64,000 nucleotides of DNA from positions 1 through 64,000 of the forward strand of contig LNIY01000139.1 in assembly GCA_001449105.1 (NCBI GenBank). The letters run 5' to 3'. The stretch comes from Caulobacter vibrioides. GTDB lineage: Bacteria; Pseudomonadota; Alphaproteobacteria; Caulobacterales; Caulobacteraceae. The position numbers were made by a program, and so were the translations under genes. Below the pieces are notes generated by a model. The model ran no database searches. It saw only the letters and a program-made list of their open reading frames with translations, and was not told the DNA's origin. Below, one piece after another: positions 15,215 through 23,291 of the stretch (positions within the stretch are counted from its first letter, which is position 1; every line of letters starts with the position of its first letter).

Positions 15215-16090
15215 TTACGCCTCCACCACCTCGACCAACGCACCGCCCGGCGCGCGCAGCACACCGGCGCGCTTGCCGCCGTAGACCGCGCCGTCGCGGA
15301 CCGTGGGGGCGACTATCCAGTCGCCCGTTACGCTGTCGAAGTCCGGATGCTTGAGCGTGCAGATGGCGACGCCCGGCGGCAGGGAGCCGGCGTGGCCGGG
15401 GCGAACCGTGGCCGCTTCAGGATACTGGTCGAACTCCAGGAAGACGTCCTTCTGATAGGTCGCCGTCGCCAGGGCGTGGCGGCTGTCCTTGGGAAGCTCG
15501 AAGGCGTCGTTGATCATGTTGTAGACGATGGTCATCGGCGCGCCGACGTCCAGGCCCAGGGTCTGGCCGAACCAAGCGCCGCTGGCCGCCATGTCGTCGC
15601 TGGCGAGGACCAGGATGAACAGCTTGTCGATCAGGCTGCCGGGGTGGGGCAGGCCGTTGCCGGGCGAGACGATCTCGGTCAGGTAGACGATCTCGCCGTC
15701 GGGGCCCCTGACCTGCATAGGATGGATGGTCGGCAGGCCGTCGATGCGCTTGGGCGGGCCGATGATCTCGAACGGCGCGTCCAGCATGCGCGCGTTCACG
15801 GCCATGACGTCCTGGCAGCAGATCTCGATCGCCGCCCAGCCGTAGGTGCGCAGTGGCCGATACTCCGGGACGGGGTCGCCCTCGACGAAGCGCAGGAAGA
15901 CGTCGGCGCCGCTGGCCGGCTGCAGCACGGCGTAGGGGCGGCCGGCGCTGGCCGGGGCGCCCCAGCTGGCGGCCAGGTCGGCTGGGACCTCGCCCTGCTC
16001 GACCACAGCGTAGTCCAGCCATTGGGCGTAACGCTGCGCGGCCTGGGCGACGTTCGGCGTCACCAGGGTGGCGGCCCTGAGAAGGTTCAT
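15215..16090 (-). CDS. VOC-superfamily protein (glyoxalase/extradiol dioxygenase-like)
   Basis: The 291-residue protein is predicted to contain two vicinal-oxygen-chelate beta-alpha modules. Recognisable segments are YGWAAIEICCQDVMAVNARML, VYLTEIVSPG and FILVLASDDMAASGAWFGQTLGL. Clear paired His/Glu metal ligands of a known subfamily could not be assigned by eye, so whether it is a dioxygenase, lyase or binding protein stays open. It lies 27 bases after the small helical protein gene and ends the operon that begins with the MFS carrier at 19093. In context it is a candidate ring-cleavage or isomerisation step. Confidence 0.75.
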   Translation of the reverse strand: MNLLRAATLVTPNVAQAAQRYAQWLDYAVVEQGEVPADLAASWGAPASAGRPYAVLQPASGADVFLRFVEGDPVPEYRPLRTYGWAAIEICCQDVMAVNARMLDAPFEIIGPPKRIDGLPTIHPMQVRGPDGEIVYLTEIVSPGNGLPHPGSLIDKLFILVLASDDMAASGAWFGQTLGLDVGAPMTIVYNMINDAFELPKDSRHALATATYQKDVFLEFDQYPEAATVRPGHAGSLPPGVAICTLKHPDFDSVTGDWIVAPTVRDGAVYGGKRAGVLRAPGGALVEVVEA

Positions 16091-16117
16091 CGGTAGGTCC
16101 TTGAAATCGTGCGGACT

Positions 16118-16474
16118 TTAGTCGCGCAGCTCGACGGCCACGTCCTCGGAGGCGACGTCGCCCGTGGCGGTCGCGGCCTCGGCCTCCTGCTGGACGATGC
16201 GCAGCACGCGGGCCAGGTATTCCTGCAGCCACAGGCCGCGCTCGGCGGCGGCTTCGGCGGAGGGCTCGAAGCGCTCGATCTCACTGCGGTCGAGGCCGCC
16301 ACGGGCTTCCAGGACCCGCTCCAGGGTGTCGATCCGGGCGCGGGTGACGGCCAGTTCCTGGACGACGGCCATGGTGATGGCCAGCACGCGTTCGACTTCC
16401 GGATTGGCGAAGAAAAAGGGGCGCTTGCCGGCCGGCTTGGCGCCGGCGTCGGCTAGGGCGTCGGCGATGCTCAT
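16118..16474 (-). CDS. Small helical partner protein of methyltransferase, copy 2
   Basis: The 118-residue helical protein resembles the one at 1744-2115: GKRPFFF matches GKRPQFY, ELAV..RIDTLERV matches ELAV..RLDSAERV, and LWLQEYLARV matches AWRQDFLGRL. No signal peptide, membrane segment or metal motif is visible. Its ATG overlaps the methyltransferase stop (ATGA at 16474-16471), so the two products are probably made in step. The family has no name known to me. A structural or regulatory subunit role is inferred only from the repeated gene pairing. Confidence 0.78.
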   Translation of the reverse strand: MSIADALADAGAKPAGKRPFFFANPEVERVLAITMAVVQELAVTRARIDTLERVLEARGGLDRSEIERFEPSAEAAAERGLWLQEYLARVLRIVQQEAEAATATGDVASEDVAVELRD

Positions 16475-17697
16475 TGTGCTTTCCGGGCTCCAATCACCCG
16501 CCAGGCGGCCTTGCGGCCGTAATCTTCGCTGTCGTCGTCGGCAGCGTCGGGGAAGACCTCGCGGTCGACCACGGCGGTGACGCCGTCATGGATCAGCTCG
16601 CCCTCCGCAAAGCCGGCCTCGACCATGCGCGCGTCGAGGTCGATCTCGTGCAGCGTGCTCCAGAAGGGCTCATTGTTGTAGAAGGCGTCCCAGTCGCGCA
16701 TGGCCTGCTCGAACAGCGGCATCGTGGGCGCGTACTGCGGCTGCTCGACGTGCAGCACGACGCCGCCCGGAGCCAGCACGCGACGGCTCTCGGCGAAGAT
16801 GGCCTTCATCGAGGTCAAGGAGAGCTCGTGCAGGAACATCGTCGTCTGCACCCAGTCGAAGCTTTCGTTCTCGAAGCGCGACAGGTCCGCGCCGTCGGCC
16901 TGGACGAAGCGGATGTTTTCGACACCCAGCGAAGCGGCGCGGGCGGCGGCGTAGCGCAGCATCGGGCCGCCGACGTCGATCGCCACCACCTCGGCTTCGG
17001 GAAAGGCCTGGGCGATCGGCAGGGCGCTGTGGCCGACCGTGGCGCCGATGTCGAGGATGCGGCGCGGTTTGAAGTCGGGCAGGCGTCGCTGCACCCAGCG
17101 CACTACGGCCTGGCCGCCGCCGTCGGAGAAGCGGCCCAAGAGGCCGCCGGTGGTGGCGAAGCCGCCGTGGTCGTAGTTGGCCCCGCCCGAGACGTCGCCT
17201 TCGAAGCGCTCGACGTGATAGCTGCCGGGCATGCAGTGGTGGTCGACCGCCGAGACGTAGCGCGGAATCGGAAGGCTCGGATCCAGCTCCAGTCGGTCGT
17301 GGCCGGCGTTCAGCGCGGCGGCCTTGGCGGCCAGTTCCTCGGCCTGGCGCAGGGTGGTCCAGCGACCGGCCTGCTGGCGCTGCTCCATGGTCAGGCGGCG
17401 CAGGGCAGACCAGGTCTGGAAGGCCGGATCCTTCAGCAGAGCCTTGCGGACCTCGTGGCGATCCTCGGGCGCGCGACCGTTGGCCTTCTGGAAGGCGGGC
17501 AGGGCGCGGGTCTCCCAGGCCTGCTTCACGCCGGGGATGAGCCGGGTCGACAGGTGGCGGTTGAGCTGGGCCAGGACGTTCAGCCGCTCGATCTCGTCAT
17601 GCGACATCTCCGGGAACACCCCGTGGCGGCCGACCTTGCGATAGTCGGGCGGGCCGTCATAGGCCTGGATCGGCCCCTCGTTGACGCGACCGGTCAT
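16471..17697 (-). CDS. Class I SAM-dependent methyltransferase with N-terminal domain, copy 2
   Basis: The 408-residue paralogue of 2136-3359 shares the whole architecture: N-terminal helical domain with GRAPEDRHEVRKALLKD and DHHCMPGSY (His154-Cys155), then methyltransferase motif I DIGATVGHS at 216-224, AIDVG and RRVLAPGGVVLHVEQP. Sequence has drifted considerably between copies while HCMPG, GRAPxDR and the FYNNEPFW/WYNNEPFW segment are held, suggesting the same chemistry on related substrates. AGGAG precedes the ATG. It follows the MFS gene by 94 bases and overlaps the small helical gene. Confidence 0.85.
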   Translation of the reverse strand: MTGRVNEGPIQAYDGPPDYRKVGRHGVFPEMSHDEIERLNVLAQLNRHLSTRLIPGVKQAWETRALPAFQKANGRAPEDRHEVRKALLKDPAFQTWSALRRLTMEQRQQAGRWTTLRQAEELAAKAAALNAGHDRLELDPSLPIPRYVSAVDHHCMPGSYHVERFEGDVSGGANYDHGGFATTGGLLGRFSDGGGQAVVRWVQRRLPDFKPRRILDIGATVGHSALPIAQAFPEAEVVAIDVGGPMLRYAAARAASLGVENIRFVQADGADLSRFENESFDWVQTTMFLHELSLTSMKAIFAESRRVLAPGGVVLHVEQPQYAPTMPLFEQAMRDWDAFYNNEPFWSTLHEIDLDARMVEAGFAEGELIHDGVTAVVDREVFPDAADDDSEDYGRKAAWRVIGARKAQ

Positions 17698-17791
17698 GGC
17701 GCACTCCTACTCAATTGATCCGAGCTTGCGCCTGTCCGACCGAGGATGGGCCTGCGACGGCGTGAAAATCCGCCTGTCAGGAATCCAGGAG

Positions 17792-19093
17792 TCAGGCGCC
17801 GGGCACGGCGGCGCGCTCGCCGACGGCGGCCTCGATGCGCTGCTCCCGGGCCGCGTGCTCGGCGGCGAAGCGGTAGCGGCCCAGCGGCAGCAGGATCAGG
17901 CCGCCCAGCACCAGCAGTACGGTGGCGATCACCAGGGAGAGCTGGTAGCCGCCGGTGGCGTCGAAATCGGCCCCGAAGGCCACGGGCCCCAGACCCGAGC
18001 CGGCCGCGTAGGCGCAATAAAGGCAGCCGTAGAGCGTCGAGTAGGCCCGCGCCCCGAAGTAGCGGGCGATCAGGAAGGCCAGCAGGTCGAACTCCATGCC
18101 CGCCGCCATGCCGACCAGGGCGATGGCGACGAGGGCGCCGGTGAAGCCGGGGTCCTGGCCGTGCAGGAGCAGGCAGCCCAGCGCGGGCAGGCACAGCAGC
18201 ACCAGCGCCACGGCCGGGGCCCAGAAGCGGTCGACCAGATAGCCGCCGGCCACCCGGCCGACGATCACCGACAGGCCGACCACCGGGGCCAGGCTGACGA
18301 TCTCGGCCTTCGTGAAGCCCTTCAGCTTCAGCAGGTTCTCCAGGTTGGGCAGGGGGCCGGCGATGGCGAAGGAGAACAGCAGGAAGCCGCCGGCGATCAG
18401 CCAGAACTTCGGATCGCGCAACGCTTCCGGAAGCGTCAGGCCCGGCAGCGGGGCGGCCTCGGTATGGACGCGGCGCGCGCCCGGGTCCTTGAAGGCCAGC
18501 AGGGCCACGGGCAGGGCGATGATCAGGGGCAGGGCGCCGGTGACCAGATAGGCGGCGCGCCAGCCGTGCGCCTCGATCATCCACATCAGGAACGGCTTGA
18601 TAAGAAAGCCGAACACGCCGGTGCCCATCAGGGCGACGCCGAGAGCCAGGCCCTTGTTGGCCTCGAAGCCGTTGTTGATCGCCCGGGTCCAGGTGGTGGG
18701 CAGGGTGCCGGCCCCCACCGCGCCCATCAGCGCCCAGTTCAGGTAGAACAGCGGCAAGGCGCCGTTGGTCAGCGAAAAACCCATGAAGGCGAAGGCGAAC
18801 AGCACCAGCGAGGCGATCGCCACGGGCCGCACGCCGATCCTGTCGCCCAGCCAGCCGATGATGGGGCCGACGATCATCACCGCCACGGTGGCGACCGGCA
18901 GGCCCAGCATGATCGAGGCGAAGCTCCAGCCGAATTCCTTGGCCAGTTGCGGGGCGAGCATGCCGATGCTGTAGAAGGGCAAGGGTGAAAGCCCCAGGCC
19001 CACGCCCAGCACGACGCTGAGCAGCAGCGGCCAGCCGCGACGGAACTCGCCGCCTTGGGCTTCGGCCTGGTGGTTTTCGGATAGTTTCGCCAT
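17792..19093 (-). CDS. MFS transporter (oxalate/formate- or monocarboxylate-type)
   Basis: The 433-residue protein has twelve predicted membrane helices. The GWLGDRIGVRP segment between helices 2 and 3 is the MFS motif A, and VGRVAGGYLVDRFWAP repeats it in the second half. Overall it resembles the MCT/oxalate-formate antiporter branch that carries small organic acids. The ATG at 19093 (MAKLSENHQ) begins the soluble N-terminus; an upstream in-frame start lacks a better ribosome site. It heads an operon with the second methyltransferase module and VOC gene and is divergent from the CoA-transferase, so it may import their substrate. Confidence 0.82.
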   Translation of the reverse strand: MAKLSENHQAEAQGGEFRRGWPLLLSVVLGVGLGLSPLPFYSIGMLAPQLAKEFGWSFASIMLGLPVATVAVMIVGPIIGWLGDRIGVRPVAIASLVLFAFAFMGFSLTNGALPLFYLNWALMGAVGAGTLPTTWTRAINNGFEANKGLALGVALMGTGVFGFLIKPFLMWMIEAHGWRAAYLVTGALPLIIALPVALLAFKDPGARRVHTEAAPLPGLTLPEALRDPKFWLIAGGFLLFSFAIAGPLPNLENLLKLKGFTKAEIVSLAPVVGLSVIVGRVAGGYLVDRFWAPAVALVLLCLPALGCLLLHGQDPGFTGALVAIALVGMAAGMEFDLLAFLIARYFGARAYSTLYGCLYCAYAAGSGLGPVAFGADFDATGGYQLSLVIATVLLVLGGLILLPLGRYRFAAEHAAREQRIEAAVGERAAVPGA

Positions 19094-19183
19094 CGCCGTT
19101 TGCCCCGCCGCGATCACATCGGTAGGCGAGGCAGCCTGGGGCGGGAAAAGTCGCCCGCAACAGGAATATCCGGAGCAATCGCC

Positions 19184-20422
19184 TTGCGATCAGACGTCCG
19201 ACCCGGCGCGGCCCTTGCGGGGGTCAAGGTGCTCGATCTTTCCCGCGTGCTGGCCGGTCCTTGGGCGACCCAGGCCTTGGCCGACATGGGCGCCGAGGTG
19301 GTGAAGGTCGAGCGGCCGGGAGTCGGCGACGACACGCGGGCCTGGGGACCTCCGTTCTTCGAGACCACCGGGGGCGAGCGCGGAGACGCGGCCTACTTCA
19401 CCTGCGCCAACCGCAACAAGCGGTCGGTGACCATCGACATGGCCGACCCGCGCGGCGCGGACCTGATCCGCCAGATGGCCGCCGAGGCCGACGTGGTGGT
19501 CGAGAACTTCAAGGTCGGGGGGCTTTCGAAGTACGGCCTGGATTACGGGAGCCTGGCGACGATCAATCCGCGCCTCGTCTATTGCTCGATCACCGGGTTT
19601 GGCCAGACGGGGCCTTACGCCGCGAGGGCGGGCTACGACTACATGATCCAGGGCATGGGCGGGCTGATGTCGATCACCGGCCAGCCGGACGGCGCGCCGG
19701 GCGCCGAGCCGATGAAGGTGGGGGTTGCGGTCGTCGACCTGTTCACCGGCCTCTATGCGGCCAACGCCATCCTATGCGGCCTGCTGCACGCCCGTGCGAC
19801 TGGCGAGGGCCAGCACATGGACATCGCCCTGTTCGACGTGCAGGCGGCCGTGCTCGCCAACCAGGCCAGCAACTACTTCGCGACGGGGAAGGCGCCAGGG
19901 CGCCTGGGTAACGCCCACCCCAACCTCGCGCCCTACCAGGTGTTCGCCACCGCCGACGGGGCGATCGTGCTGGCGGTGGGCAACGACGGGCAGTTCCGGG
20001 CCTTCGCCAAGGCCGCCGATGCGCCGGGGCTGGCGGAGGATCCGCGCTTTGCGACTAACGCCCAGCGGGTGGCGGCCCGGGCCGAGCTGGCCCAGGCCAT
20101 GGCCCCGATCCTGGCGATGCGCGGGACGCGGGACTGGATCGCCCTGCTGGAAGCGGCCGGCGTGCCGTGCGGGCCGATCAACGGCGTCGACCAGGTGTTC
20201 GAGGAGCCGCAGGCGATCCATCGCGGCCTGGTGGTCGAGCAGGCGCGAGAGGACCTCGCCGCGCCCATCCGCACTGTCGCCTCGCCGATCCGGGCGTCAC
20301 GGACCCCGGTGGTCGTGGAGCGTCCGCCGCCGGCCCTGGGCGCGGACACGGCGGCGGTGCTGAAGAGGCTTGGCAAGAGCGAGGCGGAGATCGCCGAGCT
20401 GGCGAGCGCGGGGGTTGTCTAA
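19184..20422 (+). CDS. Class III (CaiB/BaiF) CoA-transferase
   Basis: The 412-residue protein opens with GVKVLDLSRVLAGPWATQ and GAEVVKVERPGVGDDTRAWGPP, both hallmarks of family III CoA-transferases. The catalytic Asp is in VAVVDLFTGLYAAN. It exchanges CoA between an acyl-CoA donor (often succinyl-CoA) and a carboxylic acid. The TTG at 19184 is chosen because GGAG precedes it and the conserved domain begins a few residues later. Sited divergently from the MFS carrier, it may activate the imported acid. Which acid is not visible. Confidence 0.88.
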   Translation: MRSDVRPGAALAGVKVLDLSRVLAGPWATQALADMGAEVVKVERPGVGDDTRAWGPPFFETTGGERGDAAYFTCANRNKRSVTIDMADPRGADLIRQMAAEADVVVENFKVGGLSKYGLDYGSLATINPRLVYCSITGFGQTGPYAARAGYDYMIQGMGGLMSITGQPDGAPGAEPMKVGVAVVDLFTGLYAANAILCGLLHARATGEGQHMDIALFDVQAAVLANQASNYFATGKAPGRLGNAHPNLAPYQVFATADGAIVLAVGNDGQFRAFAKAADAPGLAEDPRFATNAQRVAARAELAQAMAPILAMRGTRDWIALLEAAGVPCGPINGVDQVFEEPQAIHRGLVVEQAREDLAAPIRTVASPIRASRTPVVVERPPPALGADTAAVLKRLGKSEAEIAELASAGVV

Positions 20423-20463
20423 CGCCTGCTGATATCCACTGAGTCGACCCCACATCCGACCGT

Positions 20464-20555
20464 CCCCGCGAAGGCGGGGATCCAAGCTGGCTTTCAGAAT
20501 GGGGCGCGGCCGCAGGTCATCCGCAGACTCGGCTTGGATCCCCGCCTTCGCGGGG
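20464..20555. repeat. Family D inverted repeat
   Basis: Arms 20464-20487 and 20532-20555 are perfect inverted 24-base copies starting CCCCGCGAAGGCGGGG and ending in ATCCAAGC / GCTTGGAT. The core matches the pair at 12146-12245. It lies between the convergent CoA-transferase and CAP-domain genes. Confidence 0.85.
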
Positions 20556-20592
20556 ATGCTCGGTAAAAATGGTGAGGCGGGTCGGAGGACAC

Positions 20593-21186
20593 CTACCGCG
20601 CCGCCCGCGCGACGCCTTCGGGCATGGCTCCGGCGAAGTCGATGACGCACATGGCTCCATAGGCGCGGTGCCCGCCGCAGGCGACGCCGGCGCTGCTGTA
20701 GCCGGCCGACAGGATGTTGCGGCGGTGCCCCCGGCCCGGCACCTGGCTGTCGACCACCAGTTGGCGCACCACGTCGCGCGGGTGGTCATAGCCGTAGGAG
20801 ATGTTCTCGGCCGACATGCCGGCGAAGACGCCGTACTTGCGCAGCCGCTGGCCAAGGCTTCCGGTGGCGCCATGGCCGACCGAGCCCCGCGGCCCTTGGG
20901 CGCTGGCGTGGTCGCGGGCGGCGTCGTCGATGCGACCGTCGGCGGTCAGGGGCGGCAGGGGGCGCTGGCGCTGCAGTTCGGCGATGGCCTCGGACAGGGC
21001 GTCGGGATCCTCGCCATGCAACGGTTCAGCCCGGCGCAGCTCGTCGGCATAGGCCCGGGGATTGGCGCGGACGTAGTTGATCTCGTCGAGCACCGCCTGC
21101 TCCTGGTTCTGGGCGGCGGCGATTTGCGGGAAGGCGAGCAGCAGCAGTCCGGCGAACGCCAGAGCCGGGCGACGGTAAGAACGCAT
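20593..21186 (-). CDS. Secreted CAP-domain (SCP/PR-1-like) protein
   Basis: The 197-residue protein has a Sec signal peptide (LAFAGLLLLAFPQIAAAQ) and then a CAP domain: VLDEINYVRANPRAYADEL, the CAP His in SVGHGATG, SAENISYGYDHPRDVVRQLV and GRGHRRNILS. CAP proteins are extracellular and bind lipids or ligands, or act as proteases in some cases; bacterial functions are mostly unknown. It is alone on the minus strand, after the family D repeat. Confidence 0.88.
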   Translation of the reverse strand: MRSYRRPALAFAGLLLLAFPQIAAAQNQEQAVLDEINYVRANPRAYADELRRAEPLHGEDPDALSEAIAELQRQRPLPPLTADGRIDDAARDHASAQGPRGSVGHGATGSLGQRLRKYGVFAGMSAENISYGYDHPRDVVRQLVVDSQVPGRGHRRNILSAGYSSAGVACGGHRAYGAMCVIDFAGAMPEGVARAAR

Positions 21187-21368
21187 ACGAACCTACGATA
21201 CGGAAGAAGCCCCTCGGTCTGTGCCTTAGCACGCTTTTTCGGATTCGCATGGCGCCCCGACGCCGCACCCCGGGGCTTCCTATCCGCGAGGCGAGAAAAC
21301 CCGCGACGGCGCGCCAAGGCGCCTTTCCAGGCGGCATCAAGACGGCCTGACAACCTCCGGATTCCGCG

Positions 21369-22025
21369 ATGCTTCTCGCCCTGATCACGCTGCTGCACGT
21401 GCTGGTCTTCGTCTACTGGCTGGGCGGGGACCTGGGGGCCTTCTACACCTCGCGCTATGCCGCCGACCCGGCCCGCACGGTCAAGGAGCGGGGACTGGCG
21501 CTGAAGGTGCTGGCCGACATCGACATGGCGCCGCGCACCTGCCTGATCCTGGCCCTGCCGACCGGCCTGACCCTGGCCAAGCTGAAGGGCTGGTGGGACG
21601 TCGCGCCCGAGGGCGTGGCCGCGGTCTGGGCCCTGTGCCTGTTCTGGCTGGTCATGGCCTGGGCCATCCACATCCATCACAGCCCGCCAAAGGCCGGGGT
21701 GCGCCGCATCGACATCGCCATCCGCTGGGGCGTGCTGGTCGCGCTGGTGGGCTTCGGCGGCGCCAGCCTCGTGGGCCTTGCGACCGCGCCGCTGTTCCTG
21801 GCCCTGAAGATGCTGATCCTGGCCGTCGCCATCGGCTGCGGCCTGTTCATCCGCAAGCTGCTGGCCCCGCTGGGGCCGCCGGTCGTGGCGATGATGACAA
21901 CCGGCCCGACGCCGGAGGGCGACGCGATCATCGCCGACGTGCTGGCCAAGAGCCGCCCCGTGGTCGTCAGCCTCTGGATCCTGCTGATCCTCGCCGGCCT
22001 GCTCGGCCTCTGGACCCCGACCTGA
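21369..22025 (+). CDS. Integral membrane protein of unknown function
   Basis: The 218-residue protein has about five hydrophobic helices and begins LLALITLLHVLVFVYWLGGDLGAFYTSRYA, a pattern seen in small membrane proteins of the CopD/DUF2269-like group. It has several conserved-looking His residues (HVLVF, HIHHS), which might bind a cofactor or metal. No firm family name is offered. It is 13 bases upstream of the amidase gene and likely cotranscribed with it. Confidence 0.7.
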   Translation: MLLALITLLHVLVFVYWLGGDLGAFYTSRYAADPARTVKERGLALKVLADIDMAPRTCLILALPTGLTLAKLKGWWDVAPEGVAAVWALCLFWLVMAWAIHIHHSPPKAGVRRIDIAIRWGVLVALVGFGGASLVGLATAPLFLALKMLILAVAIGCGLFIRKLLAPLGPPVVAMMTTGPTPEGDAIIADVLAKSRPVVVSLWILLILAGLLGLWTPT

Positions 22026-22038
22026 AGGAGCCCCCGCC

Positions 22039-22725
22039 ATGACCCTGCGTTTCGAACCGACCATGGTGCGCGAGGAAAAGACCGCCCGGCAGCTCTATGA
22101 GGCGGTGAAGGCCAATCCCGCCCGGGCCCGCTTCGGCTTCGGGTCCAGGGCGGCGGTGGTCAATATCGACTTCCAGCAGGCCTATACCCGGCCCGACCTC
22201 TTTCCCAAGAGCGCCTACGTCACCGATCCCGACCAGATCGCCCATGTGAACCGCATCTCGGCCCTGGCCCGGGCGCGCGGCATGCCGGTGATCTGGACGC
22301 GGGTGATGTACAAGCCCGACGGCGGCGACGCGGGCATCTGGGGCACGCGCACCGACACCCCCGACAGCCTGCAGAACATCAAGCAGGACAGCGAGCGCCA
22401 CGCCTTCGATCCGCGGGTCGAGATCGATACTGCCGTGGATCTCGTCTTCGACAAGCGCATGCCCAGCGCCTTCTTCGAGAGCCCGCTGCAGAGCTACCTC
22501 GTCTGGCACAAGGTCGACACGGTGATCCTGACCGGCGGCTCGACCAGCGGCTGCGTGCGGGCCAGCGCGGTCGAGAGCCTGTCGCGCGGCTATCGCACCA
22601 TCGTTCCCGAGCAGTGCGTGGCCGACAAGCACGAGAGCTACCACTTCGCCAACCTGACCGACCTGCAGCTGAAGTACGCCGATGTGGTCGACGTGGAAGA
22701 GGCGGCAGCCTGGTTGCGAGGGTGA
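22039..22725 (+). CDS. Isochorismatase-fold cysteine hydrolase (N-carbamoylsarcosine/maleamate amidase-like)
   Basis: The 228-residue protein has the catalytic triad of the cysteine hydrolase family: Asp in VVNIDFQQAYT, Lys in FDKRMPSAFF and Cys in TSGCVRASA. The N-terminal extension and the long loop TRVMYKPDGGDAGIWG resemble N-carbamoylsarcosine amidase and maleamate amidohydrolase more than true isochorismatases. It releases ammonia from an amide. Its place at the end of the catabolic region fits hydrolysis of a ring-cleavage amide, but this is inference. GGAG precedes the ATG. Confidence 0.82.
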   Translation: MTLRFEPTMVREEKTARQLYEAVKANPARARFGFGSRAAVVNIDFQQAYTRPDLFPKSAYVTDPDQIAHVNRISALARARGMPVIWTRVMYKPDGGDAGIWGTRTDTPDSLQNIKQDSERHAFDPRVEIDTAVDLVFDKRMPSAFFESPLQSYLVWHKVDTVILTGGSTSGCVRASAVESLSRGYRTIVPEQCVADKHESYHFANLTDLQLKYADVVDVEEAAAWLRG

Positions 22726-22746
22726 GGCGGTAGGCGTCGCCGAGGG

Positions 22747-23043
22747 TTACCGCGGCGGCTTCACCCTCAAGTCCATGCCGAGCGTCGGGCCGATGCCGTC
22801 GGGGTGTTCGCCGAACGGGTTGAGGCGACGGCGATGGGCGATGGCCTCGAGCCGGGCTCGTAGATCATCATCGATGACGATGGCCTGCTCGACGCCCTCG
22901 TCGTTGTCCAGACCGCCTTGGGAGGCGACGAGAACCTCGCCGAGGGCGGCCAGAAAGGCCTCGTCCTCCGGGGTTCCCTCGGCCGGCGGATTGTCGAGGT
23001 GGCTGAGAACCACTTCCAGCGCGTCTTCGAAGGTCGGTGACAT
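22747..23043 (-). CDS. Conserved small hypothetical protein
   Basis: The 98-residue protein has an acidic N-terminal half (EDALEVVLSHLDNPPAEGTPEDEAF) and a basic C-terminal part (RLEAIAHRRRLNPFGEHPDG). No known domain, signal peptide or membrane segment is seen. Its reading frame has normal high-GC third positions and AAAGGGCCCGCC precedes the ATG, so it is probably real. It converges with the amidase gene and diverges from the kinase gene. Confidence 0.55.
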   Translation of the reverse strand: MSPTFEDALEVVLSHLDNPPAEGTPEDEAFLAALGEVLVASQGGLDNDEGVEQAIVIDDDLRARLEAIAHRRRLNPFGEHPDGIGPTLGMDLRVKPPR

Positions 23044-23291
23044 GGCGGGCCCTTTCGAAACCCCGAGCCGGGGAAAGCGCCAGCGAAAGCCGCTCCGATA
23101 AAACGTTCCGGCGCCGCTATGGTTCGGGATCCCGGTTGCGCCGTTTCGTCGCTCGGGTCTGGGCGTCGGAGCCGATCCCGATTTGTGTTAGAACTACAGC
23201 TTCGACGCCGCGTTGAGAGTCCGGCGCACGCGCCGATCTCTCGCCCGGGAACGGCTTTCGTTTCGAGAGCCTTCGGGTCTCGGATTCCCAT

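Noticed and set aside
5348..22725. Assignment of the region as a nicotinate degradation cluster
   Set aside because: A hydroxylase, isomerase homologue and amidase fit, but no 2,5-dihydroxypyridine dioxygenase or nicotinate hydroxylase subunits are present and the isomerase homologue lacks a key Cys.
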